A stretch of DNA of 22,464 bases, from the NCBI GenBank assembly GCA_910579015.1, contig CAJTRO010000053.1, positions 1 to 22,464 of the forward strand. Direction: 5' to 3'. Source of the stretch: an uncultured Dorea sp. Its GTDB lineage: Bacteria > Bacillota_A > Clostridia > Lachnospirales > Lachnospiraceae. Made by a program: the position numbers and the translations under genes. The notes under the pieces are model-generated. The model did not search any database, was not told where the DNA came from, and saw only the letters and a list, made by a program, of their open reading frames with translations. Shown here in pieces: positions 7,409-15,333 of this stretch (positions within the stretch are counted from its first letter, which is position 1; each line of letters begins with the position of its first letter).

Positions 7409-10400
7409 CTATTTCAATGTCACGTCATTGTACCGTATATCTATGGACTGCTGCGCCATTCCCTGCATCCGCGCCACCTCTTCGTTATCCAGGTAGAATC
7501 CCATGCCCGTAAGAGCCGCTATTACCCTTGATACGGCCTGGTTAACGATGGATTCTAGTTCCTCCCTGGTCACTCCTTGGGATCCTGACACAGCCCGGAC
7601 CGCAGCATCCACCATTTCCTGCATCTTATTCTCCGGCGCTACAACTTCGCCGTAATGACGGTTATCCCCGATCATTGCAAGGCGCGGCGTATTCGCTTTC
7701 ACAAATCCTCCGTCAGCAAGATAGGGGATATTCCTGGGCGTCCACGTCGAGAGATTGAATCCCAGCGAAGTGATCCCTGTCAGATCCGTCACCCACTGCG
7801 GCGCGTCGATCCGGATGCTGTTCAGCATACGTGCAATACTGTTCACTCCGCTTGCAACCGCGTTGATCATCCCGTTCATGCATCGGATCACCTGGTTTAC
7901 GGGTGCACGGACAATCTCCCCCAGAGAACCGAACACAGAGGAAAATTTCCTGCTAATCCCTTCTAACGCTTCATTTACAACCCGCTTGATCGTGCCGACC
8001 GGATCGTTAATGAATCCCTTCAGTGCATCCCAGGTTGACTTTGTTATATTTTTCAGAGTGTCCCATATTCCGGAGATAAAGGTCTTCACCCATTTAAATT
8101 TGACGTCTATCTCATTCTTTATCTTGTCTATGATGGTTTTGATCGTATTGAAGACCAGATCCCAGGCAGCCTTTGCAACTCCGACAACCGCATCCAGAAT
8201 ACCTCCGAATATCTCCTTGATCCCTTCCCAGGCACGCTCCCAGTCTCCAGTAAATATGCCTGCAACAAAGTCTATCACTCCGCTCAGGACTTTCAGAAAG
8301 CCTTGCAGTATTGATGCGATCACTCCAAATATGAATTCAAACTTTGTCCACAACCATTGCAGCTTAGAGGCGAACTGTGCAATAAATTTCTCTGCGAACC
8401 ACGCCACGAACGGAGACAGGAAATCCCACAGGACAGCCGCCGCCTCAACCGCCTTCGCGGCGAAATCAAGAAATGCGTCAATCAAAGGCTGCACATACAC
8501 TTCGGCCAGCATGGCGAACCGTTCCGCGATCCAGTCGAATACCGGCACAAGATAGGTGTTGTATGCATCCAGGATTCCCGCCAATATCGTGGTAAAACCG
8601 CTTGCAATCTTCTCAAATGCCGGCCTGAGATGTTCATCATATGCCAGGCTGATACTCTCAAATGTGTTCCTGACCAGTTCATGGATCACTGTCAGGACCT
8701 CTCCCAGGGGCGCCAGCGTCCCCTCTAATGCCTGCTTGATCCTGTCCTTATTCTCTATGATCGGCTGCGTGATACTGTCTATGACGTCACGTCCAAGCTT
8801 CAGCGATAGATCCATAAGGCCCAGGAATGCATCCGAAAAAATCCCGATAAGAGCTGCTGTACATGCCTTCGCATCATCCCCGGAAAATACTGAGAATATA
8901 TCCGCAAAGACAACCGTAAAACTGCCTATGATCCCGGCTGTCTCTGCTGATACATCGAACATGGACACCAGACGATCCTTGATATACTCCGAACTGCTGC
9001 TTAGATAGAGATCAATCCCTCCTACCAGGTTGTCGGCAATTGTAAGCCCTATACTCGCCATGGAACCTGCTGCCTTGCCCGCATTCAGCGCAATGGAATC
9101 AAACAACCGGTTCGCGGAGGATACTACAGCCGGATCCGTGAAGATATCCTTCAGTGATCCGGCGATACCTTTTATGTGCTCCTGGATAGACCGGATGCGC
9201 TTCTCGCTGTCCCCGAACCCGATCACGAATCCTTTCTTGAACAGGCCCGCCAGCTCCTTACAGCGGTCGATCAGTCTCTGGAACTTTTCACTTAATGGAT
9301 CCAGGACATTCTCACCCTCTGCAAGACTGCCAAAATCCACGGCACTGCCAAGACCGCCTCCCGTGCTTCCCCCGTTTCCGGAATCTTCTGAACCGGATTC
9401 TGCCGAAGGCTCCTGCATCTTATTGATCTTGTCGAAACCCATTAACGCCCGCATTTCCTTTGCGGTCTTCTTAACAGCACCTCCTGCCTTATCCGCAGAA
9501 GATGCCATACCGTCAGCGGCAGATGAAGCACTCTCAAAACCAGCGCCGGCATCTGAGACTGTATCGCCCATTCCAGAGATCTGTGTGTTTCCGCCGCCTT
9601 TATTTCCTGTGATCAGTTCTGTAAATGCCTTAAATGCATTTGCCAGAGCTGCCAATTTCCCCAAAAGCACATTCACTGTCTGAATAATTGGAGTAAACAG
9701 ATTGATAAGCCCCTGGCCTATAGTGCCCTTAAGACTGTCAAATTGCAGTTTCAGGATCCTTACCTGGTTCGCCCAACTGTCCGAAGTCCTGGCAAAATCT
9801 CCCTGTGCTGCCGACAGCTTTTCCTGTACAAACTGATAACGCAGGGCCGTTTTCTCCATCTCCGACATGTCGGCAGTAACCTTACCGAAACCGTTTGCCA
9901 TGGCATAGGCATCCAGGGCGCTTTGCGTCATCACAACGCCCAGGTCCTTCAAGGTCTCCGTCTCTCCGGTAAATACGGATTTCAGCTTCGTATAGGCTTC
10001 CTCCTGACTGGTATTGTAGAAAGAAGCCACATCCCCAGCCAGCCCCGTCAGTGTCGAGCTCATCTCATAAGCTTCTGCTTCAGTGAATCCGAATGACTTT
10101 GCCATGGCCCCGAAGGTCCCGGTGAACTGCTTGGCCATGGTCTCCGACAGCCCGAAAGACTGCGCCGCGCTTTTTGAAAATCGATCCACCTGCGCAGTCA
10201 TATGCGGAAATGTCACATCCACAACGTTCTGCACTTCGGTAAGGTCAGAGCCCAGGTTCAGGCACTCTTTTCCAAAGTCTATGAGTTTTTTTACTCCAAA
10301 AGCTGCCGCTAATCCCGCTCCCGCCTTTTTTGCCAGATTCTGTATCCCGTTCATCTGGCTGTCAAAATCATTCCTGTTCACTACAAGATCAAGACCGATC

Positions 10401-10429
10401 TTTCCTACACTGTCTCCCACACATACCAC
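7409..10429 (-). CDS. Tail tape measure protein
   Basis: The protein has 1006 residues and is the longest of the tail shaft module. It sets tail length and is packed in the tail tube; at the usual rough proportion, about 1000 residues implies a tail near 150 nm. Residues about 60-260 carry the conserved tape-measure region (SFGFTEAEAYEMSSTLTGLA, then GVVMTQSALDAYA, then the TSDSWANQVRILK helix). Residues about 600-800 are long hydrophobic/amphipathic helices rich in Trp and Phe. A Gly/Ser-rich hinge lies around residue 340. Start choice is uncertain: GTG at 10429 has GAGGA nine bases upstream, while GTG at 10420 has AGGTGG upstream. Confidence 0.92.
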   Translation of the reverse strand: MVCVGDSVGKIGLDLVVNRNDFDSQMNGIQNLAKKAGAGLAAAFGVKKLIDFGKECLNLGSDLTEVQNVVDVTFPHMTAQVDRFSKSAAQSFGLSETMAKQFTGTFGAMAKSFGFTEAEAYEMSSTLTGLAGDVASFYNTSQEEAYTKLKSVFTGETETLKDLGVVMTQSALDAYAMANGFGKVTADMSEMEKTALRYQFVQEKLSAAQGDFARTSDSWANQVRILKLQFDSLKGTIGQGLINLFTPIIQTVNVLLGKLAALANAFKAFTELITGNKGGGNTQISGMGDTVSDAGAGFESASSAADGMASSADKAGGAVKKTAKEMRALMGFDKINKMQEPSAESGSEDSGNGGSTGGGLGSAVDFGSLAEGENVLDPLSEKFQRLIDRCKELAGLFKKGFVIGFGDSEKRIRSIQEHIKGIAGSLKDIFTDPAVVSSANRLFDSIALNAGKAAGSMASIGLTIADNLVGGIDLYLSSSSEYIKDRLVSMFDVSAETAGIIGSFTVVFADIFSVFSGDDAKACTAALIGIFSDAFLGLMDLSLKLGRDVIDSITQPIIENKDRIKQALEGTLAPLGEVLTVIHELVRNTFESISLAYDEHLRPAFEKIASGFTTILAGILDAYNTYLVPVFDWIAERFAMLAEVYVQPLIDAFLDFAAKAVEAAAVLWDFLSPFVAWFAEKFIAQFASKLQWLWTKFEFIFGVIASILQGFLKVLSGVIDFVAGIFTGDWERAWEGIKEIFGGILDAVVGVAKAAWDLVFNTIKTIIDKIKNEIDVKFKWVKTFISGIWDTLKNITKSTWDALKGFINDPVGTIKRVVNEALEGISRKFSSVFGSLGEIVRAPVNQVIRCMNGMINAVASGVNSIARMLNSIRIDAPQWVTDLTGITSLGFNLSTWTPRNIPYLADGGFVKANTPRLAMIGDNRHYGEVVAPENKMQEMVDAAVRAVSGSQGVTREELESIVNQAVSRVIAALTGMGFYLDNEEVARMQGMAQQSIDIRYNDVTLK

Positions 10430-10463
10430 CTGCCTCTGTCCTCAGGGACATCGGCACACGGCA

Positions 10464-10619
10464 CTACTTGTCCTGGTTGATCCTTATCTCAAATACCTTC
10501 CCGCAGTGCCTTGCCCGGCACTTGATATAAACTCCCCTGCATACTGCATCCGGCACATACTGCACATTCTGCTCATGCCCGCAGTATCTGCACTTTACCT
10601 TCTTCTTTACTGCTTCAAT
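10464..10619 (-). CDS. Zinc-ribbon mini-protein (Com-like), probable ATT start
   Basis: This short frame encodes about 51 residues with Cys-x2-Cys at residues 10 and 13 (KCRYCGHEQ) and Cys-x4-Cys at 34 and 39 (KCRARHCGKVF), the layout of a zinc ribbon as in Mu Com-type proteins. No ATG, GTG or TTG fits. ATT at 10617-10619 lies eight bases after a perfect AAGGAGG, inside the end of the chaperone frame, which it overlaps by 13 bases. The frame is also open further upstream. Small zinc-ribbon proteins are common just before the tape measure gene in phages of this group; their role is unknown. The frame is easily missed by gene callers because of its length and start. Confidence 0.65.
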   Translation of the reverse strand: MEAVKKKVKCRYCGHEQNVQYVPDAVCRGVYIKCRARHCGKVFEIRINQDK

Positions 10620-10945
10620 CTCTCGCGCCTCCTTCCCCCTCCTGCCATCTCTATAAATGCATTCTTCAAGGTCTCAAGGAAATCCTCGGTCTCTTCCGGC
10701 TTCCTGGACTGCGCAGTCCTGCTCTGCCATTCGCTCCGGATCCTTCTCTGGTCCGGCGAGAAATGCTTCAGCACGTCATCATCCGTCTCTGACCGGATGG
10801 CCACGATCCTGCCAAGCGGAGTCTCTGGCGCGATTCCTTCCAGGAATGCCCGGAACTCATCCCACTTCATGCCGTCAAGATCCCTGGATAAACGAATCCC
10901 GTACTGTGACTGGAAGGAAGCTATGATCAGGTCAAAATCTTCCAC
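10607..10945 (-). CDS. Tail assembly chaperone, C-terminal part (frameshift product)
   Basis: As a separate frame this would begin at GTG 10945 with no ribosome site. The frame is open upstream and reads ESSNPYYDL before that codon, continuing into VEDFDLIIASFQSQYGIRL, which looks like the second half of a gpG-gpGT/Gp15-type tail chaperone. It lies in the +1 (equally -2) frame relative to the upstream gene. A slip on the G run at 10972-10976 would give a fused protein of about 215 residues. The C-terminus is Arg-rich (GGGRRRERLKQ). In this family the long form recruits tail tube subunits to the tape measure; both forms are absent from the virion. Confidence 0.75.
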   Translation of the reverse strand: MEDFDLIIASFQSQYGIRLSRDLDGMKWDEFRAFLEGIAPETPLGRIVAIRSETDDDVLKHFSPDQRRIRSEWQSRTAQSRKPEETEDFLETLKNAFIEMAGGGRRRERLKQ

Positions 10946-10961
10946 CAGATCATAGTACGGG

Positions 10962-11255
10962 TTACTGCTCTCCCCCTGAATTCTCCCCCATGACCAGATT
11001 CATTGCTGCCGAAATAACGGCCATATAATCCTTAAACTGCAGCTTCAATCCGTCCAGCTTCTTTTGATCCTTCGCATTGAACAGCTTCTCAACGGAATCC
11101 AGGGAAGCTTCTACTTCTGATTTGCTCTTAAAATTCCCCATGATCTCCAGCACCGTCTTTGCATCGGCATTCACTTCCACCTCAATGTCTTTAACCCTCA
11201 ATACCGGGTTCTCATCAAAGCTCAGTCTTTCCGTGATATCTACTACTTTTCCCAT
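10962..11255 (-). CDS. Tail assembly chaperone, short form
   Basis: The 97-residue protein lies directly after the major tail protein with a 2-base gap. It opens with GKVVDITERLSF and contains a helical core (KTVLEIMGNF, then LDGLKLQFKDYMAVISAAMNLV), as expected of the gpG-like product that coats the tape measure during assembly. Its end (ENSGGEQ) contains the probable slip site. Position between tail tube and tape measure genes and the frameshift arrangement support the call; sequence identity alone would not. Confidence 0.78.
   Translation of the reverse strand: MGKVVDITERLSFDENPVLRVKDIEVEVNADAKTVLEIMGNFKSKSEVEASLDSVEKLFNAKDQKKLDGLKLQFKDYMAVISAAMNLVMGENSGGEQ
10972..10976 (-). promoter_or_regulatory. 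Probable frameshift site of tail chaperone genes
   Basis: On the minus strand the frame reads TCA GGG GGA GAG CAG TAA. A glycine tRNA on GGG can re-pair perfectly with GGG one base downstream, which continues as GAG AGC AGT AAC in the second frame. A -2 slip from GGA leads to the same frame. The stop of the first frame is only three codons further on. A second run of five G lies at 10985-10989 and could serve the same way. Confidence 0.6.
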
Positions 11256-11257
11256 CT

Positions 11258-11749
11258 CTATTCTCCTTTCTGTAAGGATGTCTCCACTGCCTGTCCTGTT
11301 GCTTCCGGAAGCGTGATCTGAGGTTTCCCGTTGCTCATCACGTCAAATTCCAGCGGACCTGCATTTGTTGCGTCTGCCGCATTCAGCGCCGTAATGCTGT
11401 ATACCGCCCTGTCCCAGAATACAACCATGCCGTCAGGGAATGTCCACCCAAAATATCCTTCCGCATTCCTTCCATTCATGAATGCCTTACCCGCCACATA
11501 GTCATTACCCGGATCCCCAAGGTTCCGCTTGCCCTTAATGGAGATCTTGATCCCTTTCGCGGTCATCAGCCGGTTTACCCAGCCCTCTTCACCGTAGGTG
11601 TACCATTCCTCCACGCCGTTATCGAACGACACTGAGAAACTCTCCATATCCTTGATATCTGTTGCAGTATCCTTGGCCTCTCCTGCCTGGAACATATTTT
11701 CATAACATGGAAATACCCCCGTTTTCCTGCCTGCATTTTCTCCCGCCAT
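11258..11749 (-). CDS. Major tail (tube) protein
   Basis: The 163-residue protein begins MAGENAGRKTGVFPCYEN and contains VSFDNGVEEWYTYGEEGW and an AKGIKISIKGKRNLGDPGN strand pair, then GWTFPDGMVVFWDRAVYSIT. This is the pattern of tail tube proteins of Clostridia siphoviruses, which stack as hexamer rings around the tape measure. There is no sheath gene next to it, which agrees with a long non-contractile tail. It starts 2 bases after the upstream gene and is followed by the chaperone pair. Confidence 0.82.
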   Translation of the reverse strand: MAGENAGRKTGVFPCYENMFQAGEAKDTATDIKDMESFSVSFDNGVEEWYTYGEEGWVNRLMTAKGIKISIKGKRNLGDPGNDYVAGKAFMNGRNAEGYFGWTFPDGMVVFWDRAVYSITALNAADATNAGPLEFDVMSNGKPQITLPEATGQAVETSLQKGE

Positions 11750-11751
11750 GC

Positions 11752-12147
11752 TTATTCTCCTTTCCCATAAATAACAGCCGCCTCAATGACCATCTCGTAG
11801 ATGCCGGAATCATCCGTGCCCACATCCTGGATATCACTGAGCGGCTGTATAAACTTAATCTTCGTGTTATTAATGCTTGCTTCCCTTGTGTCCCGGACAG
11901 CCGAAAACAACTCCCGTGCGGCTCTCTCTGTGTCCCTTGGGGATCTGTTCCAGTGGACCAGAAAAGTCACATACATAGTCCCGTAAGATTCCAACGCCGG
12001 ACCTCCGATCGCTGTCTTGTATGCGTGGCTGTGCCTGCTGTGGTAAACGCCCACAGACCTCTCCTTCTTCGCATCCAGCTTTCCCATGTATACATGGTCG
12101 GCAAGTTTCAATGAATCCATATAATCCCTTACATCCGATAACATCAT
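11752..12147 (-). CDS. Tail terminator / minor capsid family protein
   Basis: This 131-residue protein overlaps the gene before it by 4 bases and ends 2 bases before the tail tube gene. It has an N-terminal helix (MLSDVRDYMDSLKLADHVYMG) and a central beta sheet with SYGTMYVTFLVHWNRS, ending in IYEMVIEAAVIYG. Size, fold pattern and slot match the phage minor capsid/tail completion family (PF12691-like), thought to close the tail tube at the neck. The starting codon is either of two tandem ATGs. Confidence 0.65.
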   Translation of the reverse strand: MMLSDVRDYMDSLKLADHVYMGKLDAKKERSVGVYHSRHSHAYKTAIGGPALESYGTMYVTFLVHWNRSPRDTERAARELFSAVRDTREASINNTKIKFIQPLSDIQDVGTDDSGIYEMVIEAAVIYGKGE

Positions 12148-12524
12148 AAATCCGCCAGCCTCCTGTATATGTTCTTGAATGCGTCCCCGCAGAATTCTTT
12201 ATAAACCCCGTCAATCCAAGGATCATACCACTTTCCCTGTGCAAATGCATTCTCGTATTTTTGGAAATCATATTCCGGGTGATAGTAAAGCCTCCTTGCA
12301 TAGGGTGTGCTGGATATGATGGATACCCTCCCGCTTGCGCTGTCCGATGTATCCACAAATGTAGACTCATTTTGCAGCGTTCCGGTGTCTCTGGGCATAA
12401 CCTCCGCCTGCACAACTTCCGTATGCAGTGCTTCTGCCGTCTCTTCCAGAGCGGTAATCTGTGCCTCCGTAAGTTCCCGGATCCTGGACCAGTTCAGATT
12501 AATAACAGAATCCATCCTGATCAT
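12144..12524 (-). CDS. Head-tail connection protein, Minor_capsid_2-like
   Basis: The 126-residue protein overlaps both neighbours by 4 bases. It has an N-terminal helix (LTEAQITALEETAEALHTEV), then MPRDTGTLQNES and a strongly conserved-looking STPYARRLYYHPEYDF motif, as in HK97 gp10 / Minor_capsid_2 family proteins that join head and tail. GGAGG lies 10 bases before the ATG at 12524. The role in the neck is known for the family; the identity here rests on the TPYARR...YHPEY motif and the gene order. Confidence 0.75.
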   Translation of the reverse strand: MIRMDSVINLNWSRIRELTEAQITALEETAEALHTEVVQAEVMPRDTGTLQNESTFVDTSDSASGRVSIISSTPYARRLYYHPEYDFQKYENAFAQGKWYDPWIDGVYKEFCGDAFKNIYRRLADL

Positions 12525-12859
12525 ACCAGCAATACCTCCGTATAGTTAACGCTCCCGTCCGGGTTTCTGGCCTTCTTTCCCTGAAGGATCCGGCGCTTTA
12601 CTCCCATGACTTCGGCTGTCCCTCCCGAAATCACTGACAGATCCGAACAGATATCTCCCGGAAATAATGCCGTTCCTGTGATCTCTGCCAGTTTCTTCTC
12701 CGCAGTCAGCACTGTCTTCGCCTTATCCTGATAATTGCATCTCCCGGAATACACTACCGGTTTCAAAGGCTCTCCATACTCATTAAGCCCTTCCCGGTCA
12801 AATTCCAGGCTGATATCCGTCTTACACCACTGTTCTAATACCAGACACGGCCATGACAT
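12521..12859 (-). CDS. Head-tail adaptor, Minor_capsid_1-like
   Basis: The open frame begins at GTG 12868, but the ATG at 12859 has GAGGTG at a better distance, so I use 12859. The protein of about 112 residues is beta-rich, with VVYSGRCNYQDKAKTVLTAEKK followed by TALFPGDICSDLSVISGG and a KRRILQGKKARNPDG loop. This suits the putative minor capsid/head-completion adaptor family that sits under the connector. The gene ends in a 4-base overlap with the next one. Confidence 0.65.
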   Translation of the reverse strand: MSWPCLVLEQWCKTDISLEFDREGLNEYGEPLKPVVYSGRCNYQDKAKTVLTAEKKLAEITGTALFPGDICSDLSVISGGTAEVMGVKRRILQGKKARNPDGSVNYTEVLLV

Positions 12860-12864
12860 CCCGA

Positions 12865-13251
12865 TCACCTCGCTAATCTACAGCATAAGCCCGTCTGGCT
12901 CAGCTGCTCATACACATCCCTGCGCATCGGGATCCCTTTCTGCGTAGTCACATTCCAGGAATCCCCGAACTGCATGGACACCCCGTTGATACTATAACCT
13001 TGCAGGATCATATCGAAGATATCTTTATTCTGATACTCGAATTCCGCCTGCCGGGCACATACTTCCCGGATGATCTCCTGCTGGAACGGCGTCAGAGAAG
13101 AAATACCCCGGCCTGCGATCCGGTTATAGGTCAGGGTATCAATGTGCCTGGACGCCTGTTTCAGGTATTTAGAGATCTTATCTTCCGGAAGCACGCTTCC
13201 CTCAAACACATCCCGGTAATATGCTTCATCCGCATAAGGTTCATAAACCAT
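12865..13251 (-). CDS. Head-tail connector (gp6-like)
   Basis: The frame is open from 13275, but the ATG at 13251 has GAGGGTGA five to six bases upstream and gives a protein of 128 residues starting MVYEPYADEAYYRDVFEG. The helical pattern KISKYLKQASRHIDTLTYNRI then TPFQQEIIREVCARQAEFEY is typical of phage gp6/gp15-like connector proteins, which form a ring below the portal. It begins 3 bases from the end of the preceding gene. Confidence 0.75.
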   Translation of the reverse strand: MVYEPYADEAYYRDVFEGSVLPEDKISKYLKQASRHIDTLTYNRIAGRGISSLTPFQQEIIREVCARQAEFEYQNKDIFDMILQGYSINGVSMQFGDSWNVTTQKGIPMRRDVYEQLSQTGLCCRLAR

Positions 13252-13252
13252 C

Positions 13253-13576
13253 TTATTCACCCTCTTTTGGAACATGCTCTTTAATCTTCTTTACAATCCC
13301 GGATACAGAAGAGGATTTTCCAAGATCAATCCCGTGCTCATGCGCAAAGCACCTCAGGATATCGATCACCTCTTCATCATCTGTGGTTCCGCGGTTCTCC
13401 TTCAGCTCTTCCAGTTCTTTCTTCACAGCTTCATACTCCCCATACGGTACCGTCTTTCCCCGGCCATAGCTAATAATCCCGCCTGCATCGTCTATGATGT
13501 CGTAACCTGCATCCTGATAGAATTTCCTCTGTGATTCATCAATCGAATACTCCTTGTTTCCTTTCACTGCTTTCAT
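13253..13576 (-). CDS. Small protein after major capsid gene, function unknown
   Basis: The frame is open from 13618, but the first 14 codons overlap the capsid gene and are Arg-rich; the ATG at 13576 follows a clear AGGAGG just after the capsid stop, so I place the start there (107 residues). The N-terminal half contains SIDESQRKFYQDAGYDIID; a charged helix follows (YEAVKKELEELKENRG), then a small helical C-terminal domain (VIDILRCFAHEHGIDLG ... VSGIVKKIKEHV) resembling LEM/SAP/Rho-N-type folds. Such proteins often lie between capsid and connector genes. No function is assigned. Confidence 0.7.
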   Translation of the reverse strand: MKAVKGNKEYSIDESQRKFYQDAGYDIIDDAGGIISYGRGKTVPYGEYEAVKKELEELKENRGTTDDEEVIDILRCFAHEHGIDLGKSSSVSGIVKKIKEHVPKEGE

Positions 13577-13598
13577 TCTGCCGCACCTCCTATCCTTC

Positions 13599-14489
13599 CT
13601 ATGCCTTCTTCTCAACATTCATGGCGCATCCTTCTACCTTCTTCTCCAGCATGAAGAGATCGCCGAAGCTCCTGTTCTGGAACAGGTAACCGTCTGCCGT
13701 CCGTGAATCCGTCCCCGGGGTAAACAGCTTGATATAACTGTACTTATCCCTGCACACAAGGCAGGTCGGATGCAGCAGGATCCAGTTGATCTGCAAGGCA
13801 TCCTCCGATGCCGTACAGCCGTCTGTAAAGTCATATTTCGTCTTCATCCTGGCTGCCGGAACCATCTTAATCGTCACATCATCCAGGCTGTGCACCTTAC
13901 GATTGATCGAAGAAGGTGTATTCACGGATATTACCCTCTGAAGTCCTTCCGCCTCTTTCACAATCTTATTCATGGCAGGCGTGACATACAGAACCCTTCC
14001 CTCTTCCGGGACACTGGCTTCATCCATGACCGCCATCTCTTCATCGAATGCTTCAAGGAAATTCGAGGCCGTGATCACATCTGTATTGATCCTTCCGGAA
14101 TAAGCCGTCAGCTCCGCATGAAGCTTACTGAACCGGTAAGAATCTTTTTCCGGGATTGCCTGCTCTGTCTCAAACGTGTTCTGGATATTCGCAACGGACA
14201 AGGTAAGGTTCGTCTCGTCAATGTCCATAGGATCGATCCAGAACTCAATATCCCGGTCGTGGGACAATTTCTTCGGCTCCCAGTCGTTAGACAGAGTACC
14301 AGTATTGAATCCCGGCGTCCGGGTATGGTCTTTATAACCAGATACGCTCATCCTCGGAAGCTTGATCGTCTGTGCGTTGATGAATTTCACCTCCGGATGG
14401 CTCTGAGTCAGCGCATCCGAACACGATTCCTTGCTGTATTTCTGCTGTAATAAACTGGTAAATGTGGTTGCGTATTCATATACTGCCAT
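13599..14489 (-). CDS. Major capsid protein (HK97 fold)
   Basis: The 296-residue protein lies after the scaffold gene and has GAGGAG upstream of its ATG. It starts with the helix YATTFTSLLQQKYSKESC, has INAQTIKLPRMSVSGYKDH and SNDWEPKKLSHDRDIEFWID (E-loop region), SRINTDV-like spine helix region around KLHAELTAYSGR, and the VLYVTPAMNKIVKEA strand-helix, which fits HK97-type coat proteins of Clostridia siphoviruses. It should build the icosahedral shell. No protease gene is seen, so scaffold removal probably does not depend on a separate phage protease encoded here. Confidence 0.85.
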   Translation of the reverse strand: MAVYEYATTFTSLLQQKYSKESCSDALTQSHPEVKFINAQTIKLPRMSVSGYKDHTRTPGFNTGTLSNDWEPKKLSHDRDIEFWIDPMDIDETNLTLSVANIQNTFETEQAIPEKDSYRFSKLHAELTAYSGRINTDVITASNFLEAFDEEMAVMDEASVPEEGRVLYVTPAMNKIVKEAEGLQRVISVNTPSSINRKVHSLDDVTIKMVPAARMKTKYDFTDGCTASEDALQINWILLHPTCLVCRDKYSYIKLFTPGTDSRTADGYLFQNRSFGDLFMLEKKVEGCAMNVEKKA

Positions 14490-14508
14490 ATGTTATCTCC
14501 TCTCTTTC

Positions 14509-15195
14509 TTATAATCCAAATGCCTTCTTAAGGGCATCCTCATTTGGGGTTGACTGCTGAGCACCTCCCGGCGCGCCGATCTGAAAACCGGACGCATTCT
14601 GCGCCTGCGGCTTCAATGCCGGTACGTCTTCCAGAACCTTATTCAGGGCGTTCTTTACCGCCTCGTCATTGATCTTGCCGTCCTGCCCCATTGCCTGGCT
14701 TAAATCTGCCATCTTAAGGACGTAGGGAATGGTCTTCGCATCAATGCCCAGGGACACCGCTGTCAGGGTTGCCGCATTCTGGATCTTTGCCTCCTGTGCC
14801 TCCGTCTGAGCCTGGGTGAGCTGGCTCTGGATTGCGGCTGCGTCCGGCTGGTTCTTCGCCTTCTCCGCCTTGAAGGCTGCCATGGCCTGCTCGGCCTCCT
14901 GCTGGCTTAATCCCTGTTGCTTGAAATATGCCTTTAAAGCAGTATCCTCTTTCGCAGCCAGTGTGCCGTCAAGCATCTGCTGGATCTTCGCATAATCAAT
15001 CTGTGCAGACTGCTGCCCTGCCGGGGGATTCTGCTGTCCCGCCTGCTGACTGCCCTGCTGGCCGTTCTGGCCCTGGGACTGGCCGGGCGGATCTGCCGCT
15101 CCCTGTCCGCCTGCCCCGCCTCCTGCCGGATCTGCAAAGAACTGGATGTCTAATGGCATCCTGCACCTGGCTCTTTTAAATCTTCTGTTCAACAT
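14509..15195 (-). CDS. Scaffold protein (DUF4355-like)
   Basis: The 228-residue protein has the usual start region LDIQFFADPAGG of Firmicutes scaffold proteins, a Gln/Gly/Pro-rich low-complexity stretch at residues about 25-65, long charged helices (residues about 68-160, KEDTALKAYFKQQGLSQQE onward), and a C-terminal part ending EDALKKAFGL. It lies directly upstream of the capsid gene. The ATG at 15195 has AAAGGAG at the right distance; a second ATG at codon 13 is also possible but has a weaker site. Confidence 0.8.
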   Translation of the reverse strand: MLNRRFKRARCRMPLDIQFFADPAGGGAGGQGAADPPGQSQGQNGQQGSQQAGQQNPPAGQQSAQIDYAKIQQMLDGTLAAKEDTALKAYFKQQGLSQQEAEQAMAAFKAEKAKNQPDAAAIQSQLTQAQTEAQEAKIQNAATLTAVSLGIDAKTIPYVLKMADLSQAMGQDGKINDEAVKNALNKVLEDVPALKPQAQNASGFQIGAPGGAQQSTPNEDALKKAFGL

Positions 15196-15230
15196 GTTTC
15201 ATTCTCCTTTCCATTTTCAGAGTGTCCCTC

Positions 15231-15259
15231 TTGTTACCTTCCATTTACTTCGGTGTCAC
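15231..15259 (-). promoter_or_regulatory. Weak candidate promoter before scaffold gene
   Basis: On the minus strand GTGACA (15254-15259) is separated by 17 bases from TAACAA (15231-15236). The -35 matches the consensus at five of six bases, the -10 at only three. It lies after the terminator-like hairpin and could supply scaffold and capsid transcripts. Could be chance. Confidence 0.22.
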
Positions 15260-15299
15260 CGGCCACGCACCTTTTAGGCCCTTGTCGTGTTTGGGGCAT

Positions 15300-15333
15300 A
15301 AAAATACCACCGGCCATTTCTGACTGGTGGTAT
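15300..15333 (-). terminator. Terminator-like hairpin before scaffold gene
   Basis: On the minus strand ATACCACCAG and CCGGTGGTAT form a 10-bp stem (15324-15333 with 15304-15313, one G-U pair) with a 10-base loop, followed directly by a run of five U. It begins at the stop codon of the 33-residue frame. It has the form of an intrinsic terminator, yet lies inside the morphogenesis operon, so read-through or a downstream promoter is needed for the capsid genes. Confidence 0.6.

Noticed and set aside
7755..8555. Plus-strand open frame of 266 codons opposite the tape measure gene
   Set aside because: Shadow of the tape measure gene; no ribosome site, no recognisable domain, and the minus-strand gene is certain.
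9030..10955. Plus-strand frames of 217 and 290 codons
   Set aside because: Antisense to the tape measure and chaperone genes; Ser/Pro/Phe-rich shadow composition and no operon context.
11870..12415. Minus-strand frame of 181 codons across two neck protein genes
   Set aside because: Overlaps two better supported genes in another frame, and is Arg/His/Cys-rich without a ribosome site.
13770..14450. Plus-strand frame of 226 codons opposite the major capsid gene
   Set aside because: Antisense shadow rich in Arg, His and Ile with no family pattern; the capsid gene is well supported.
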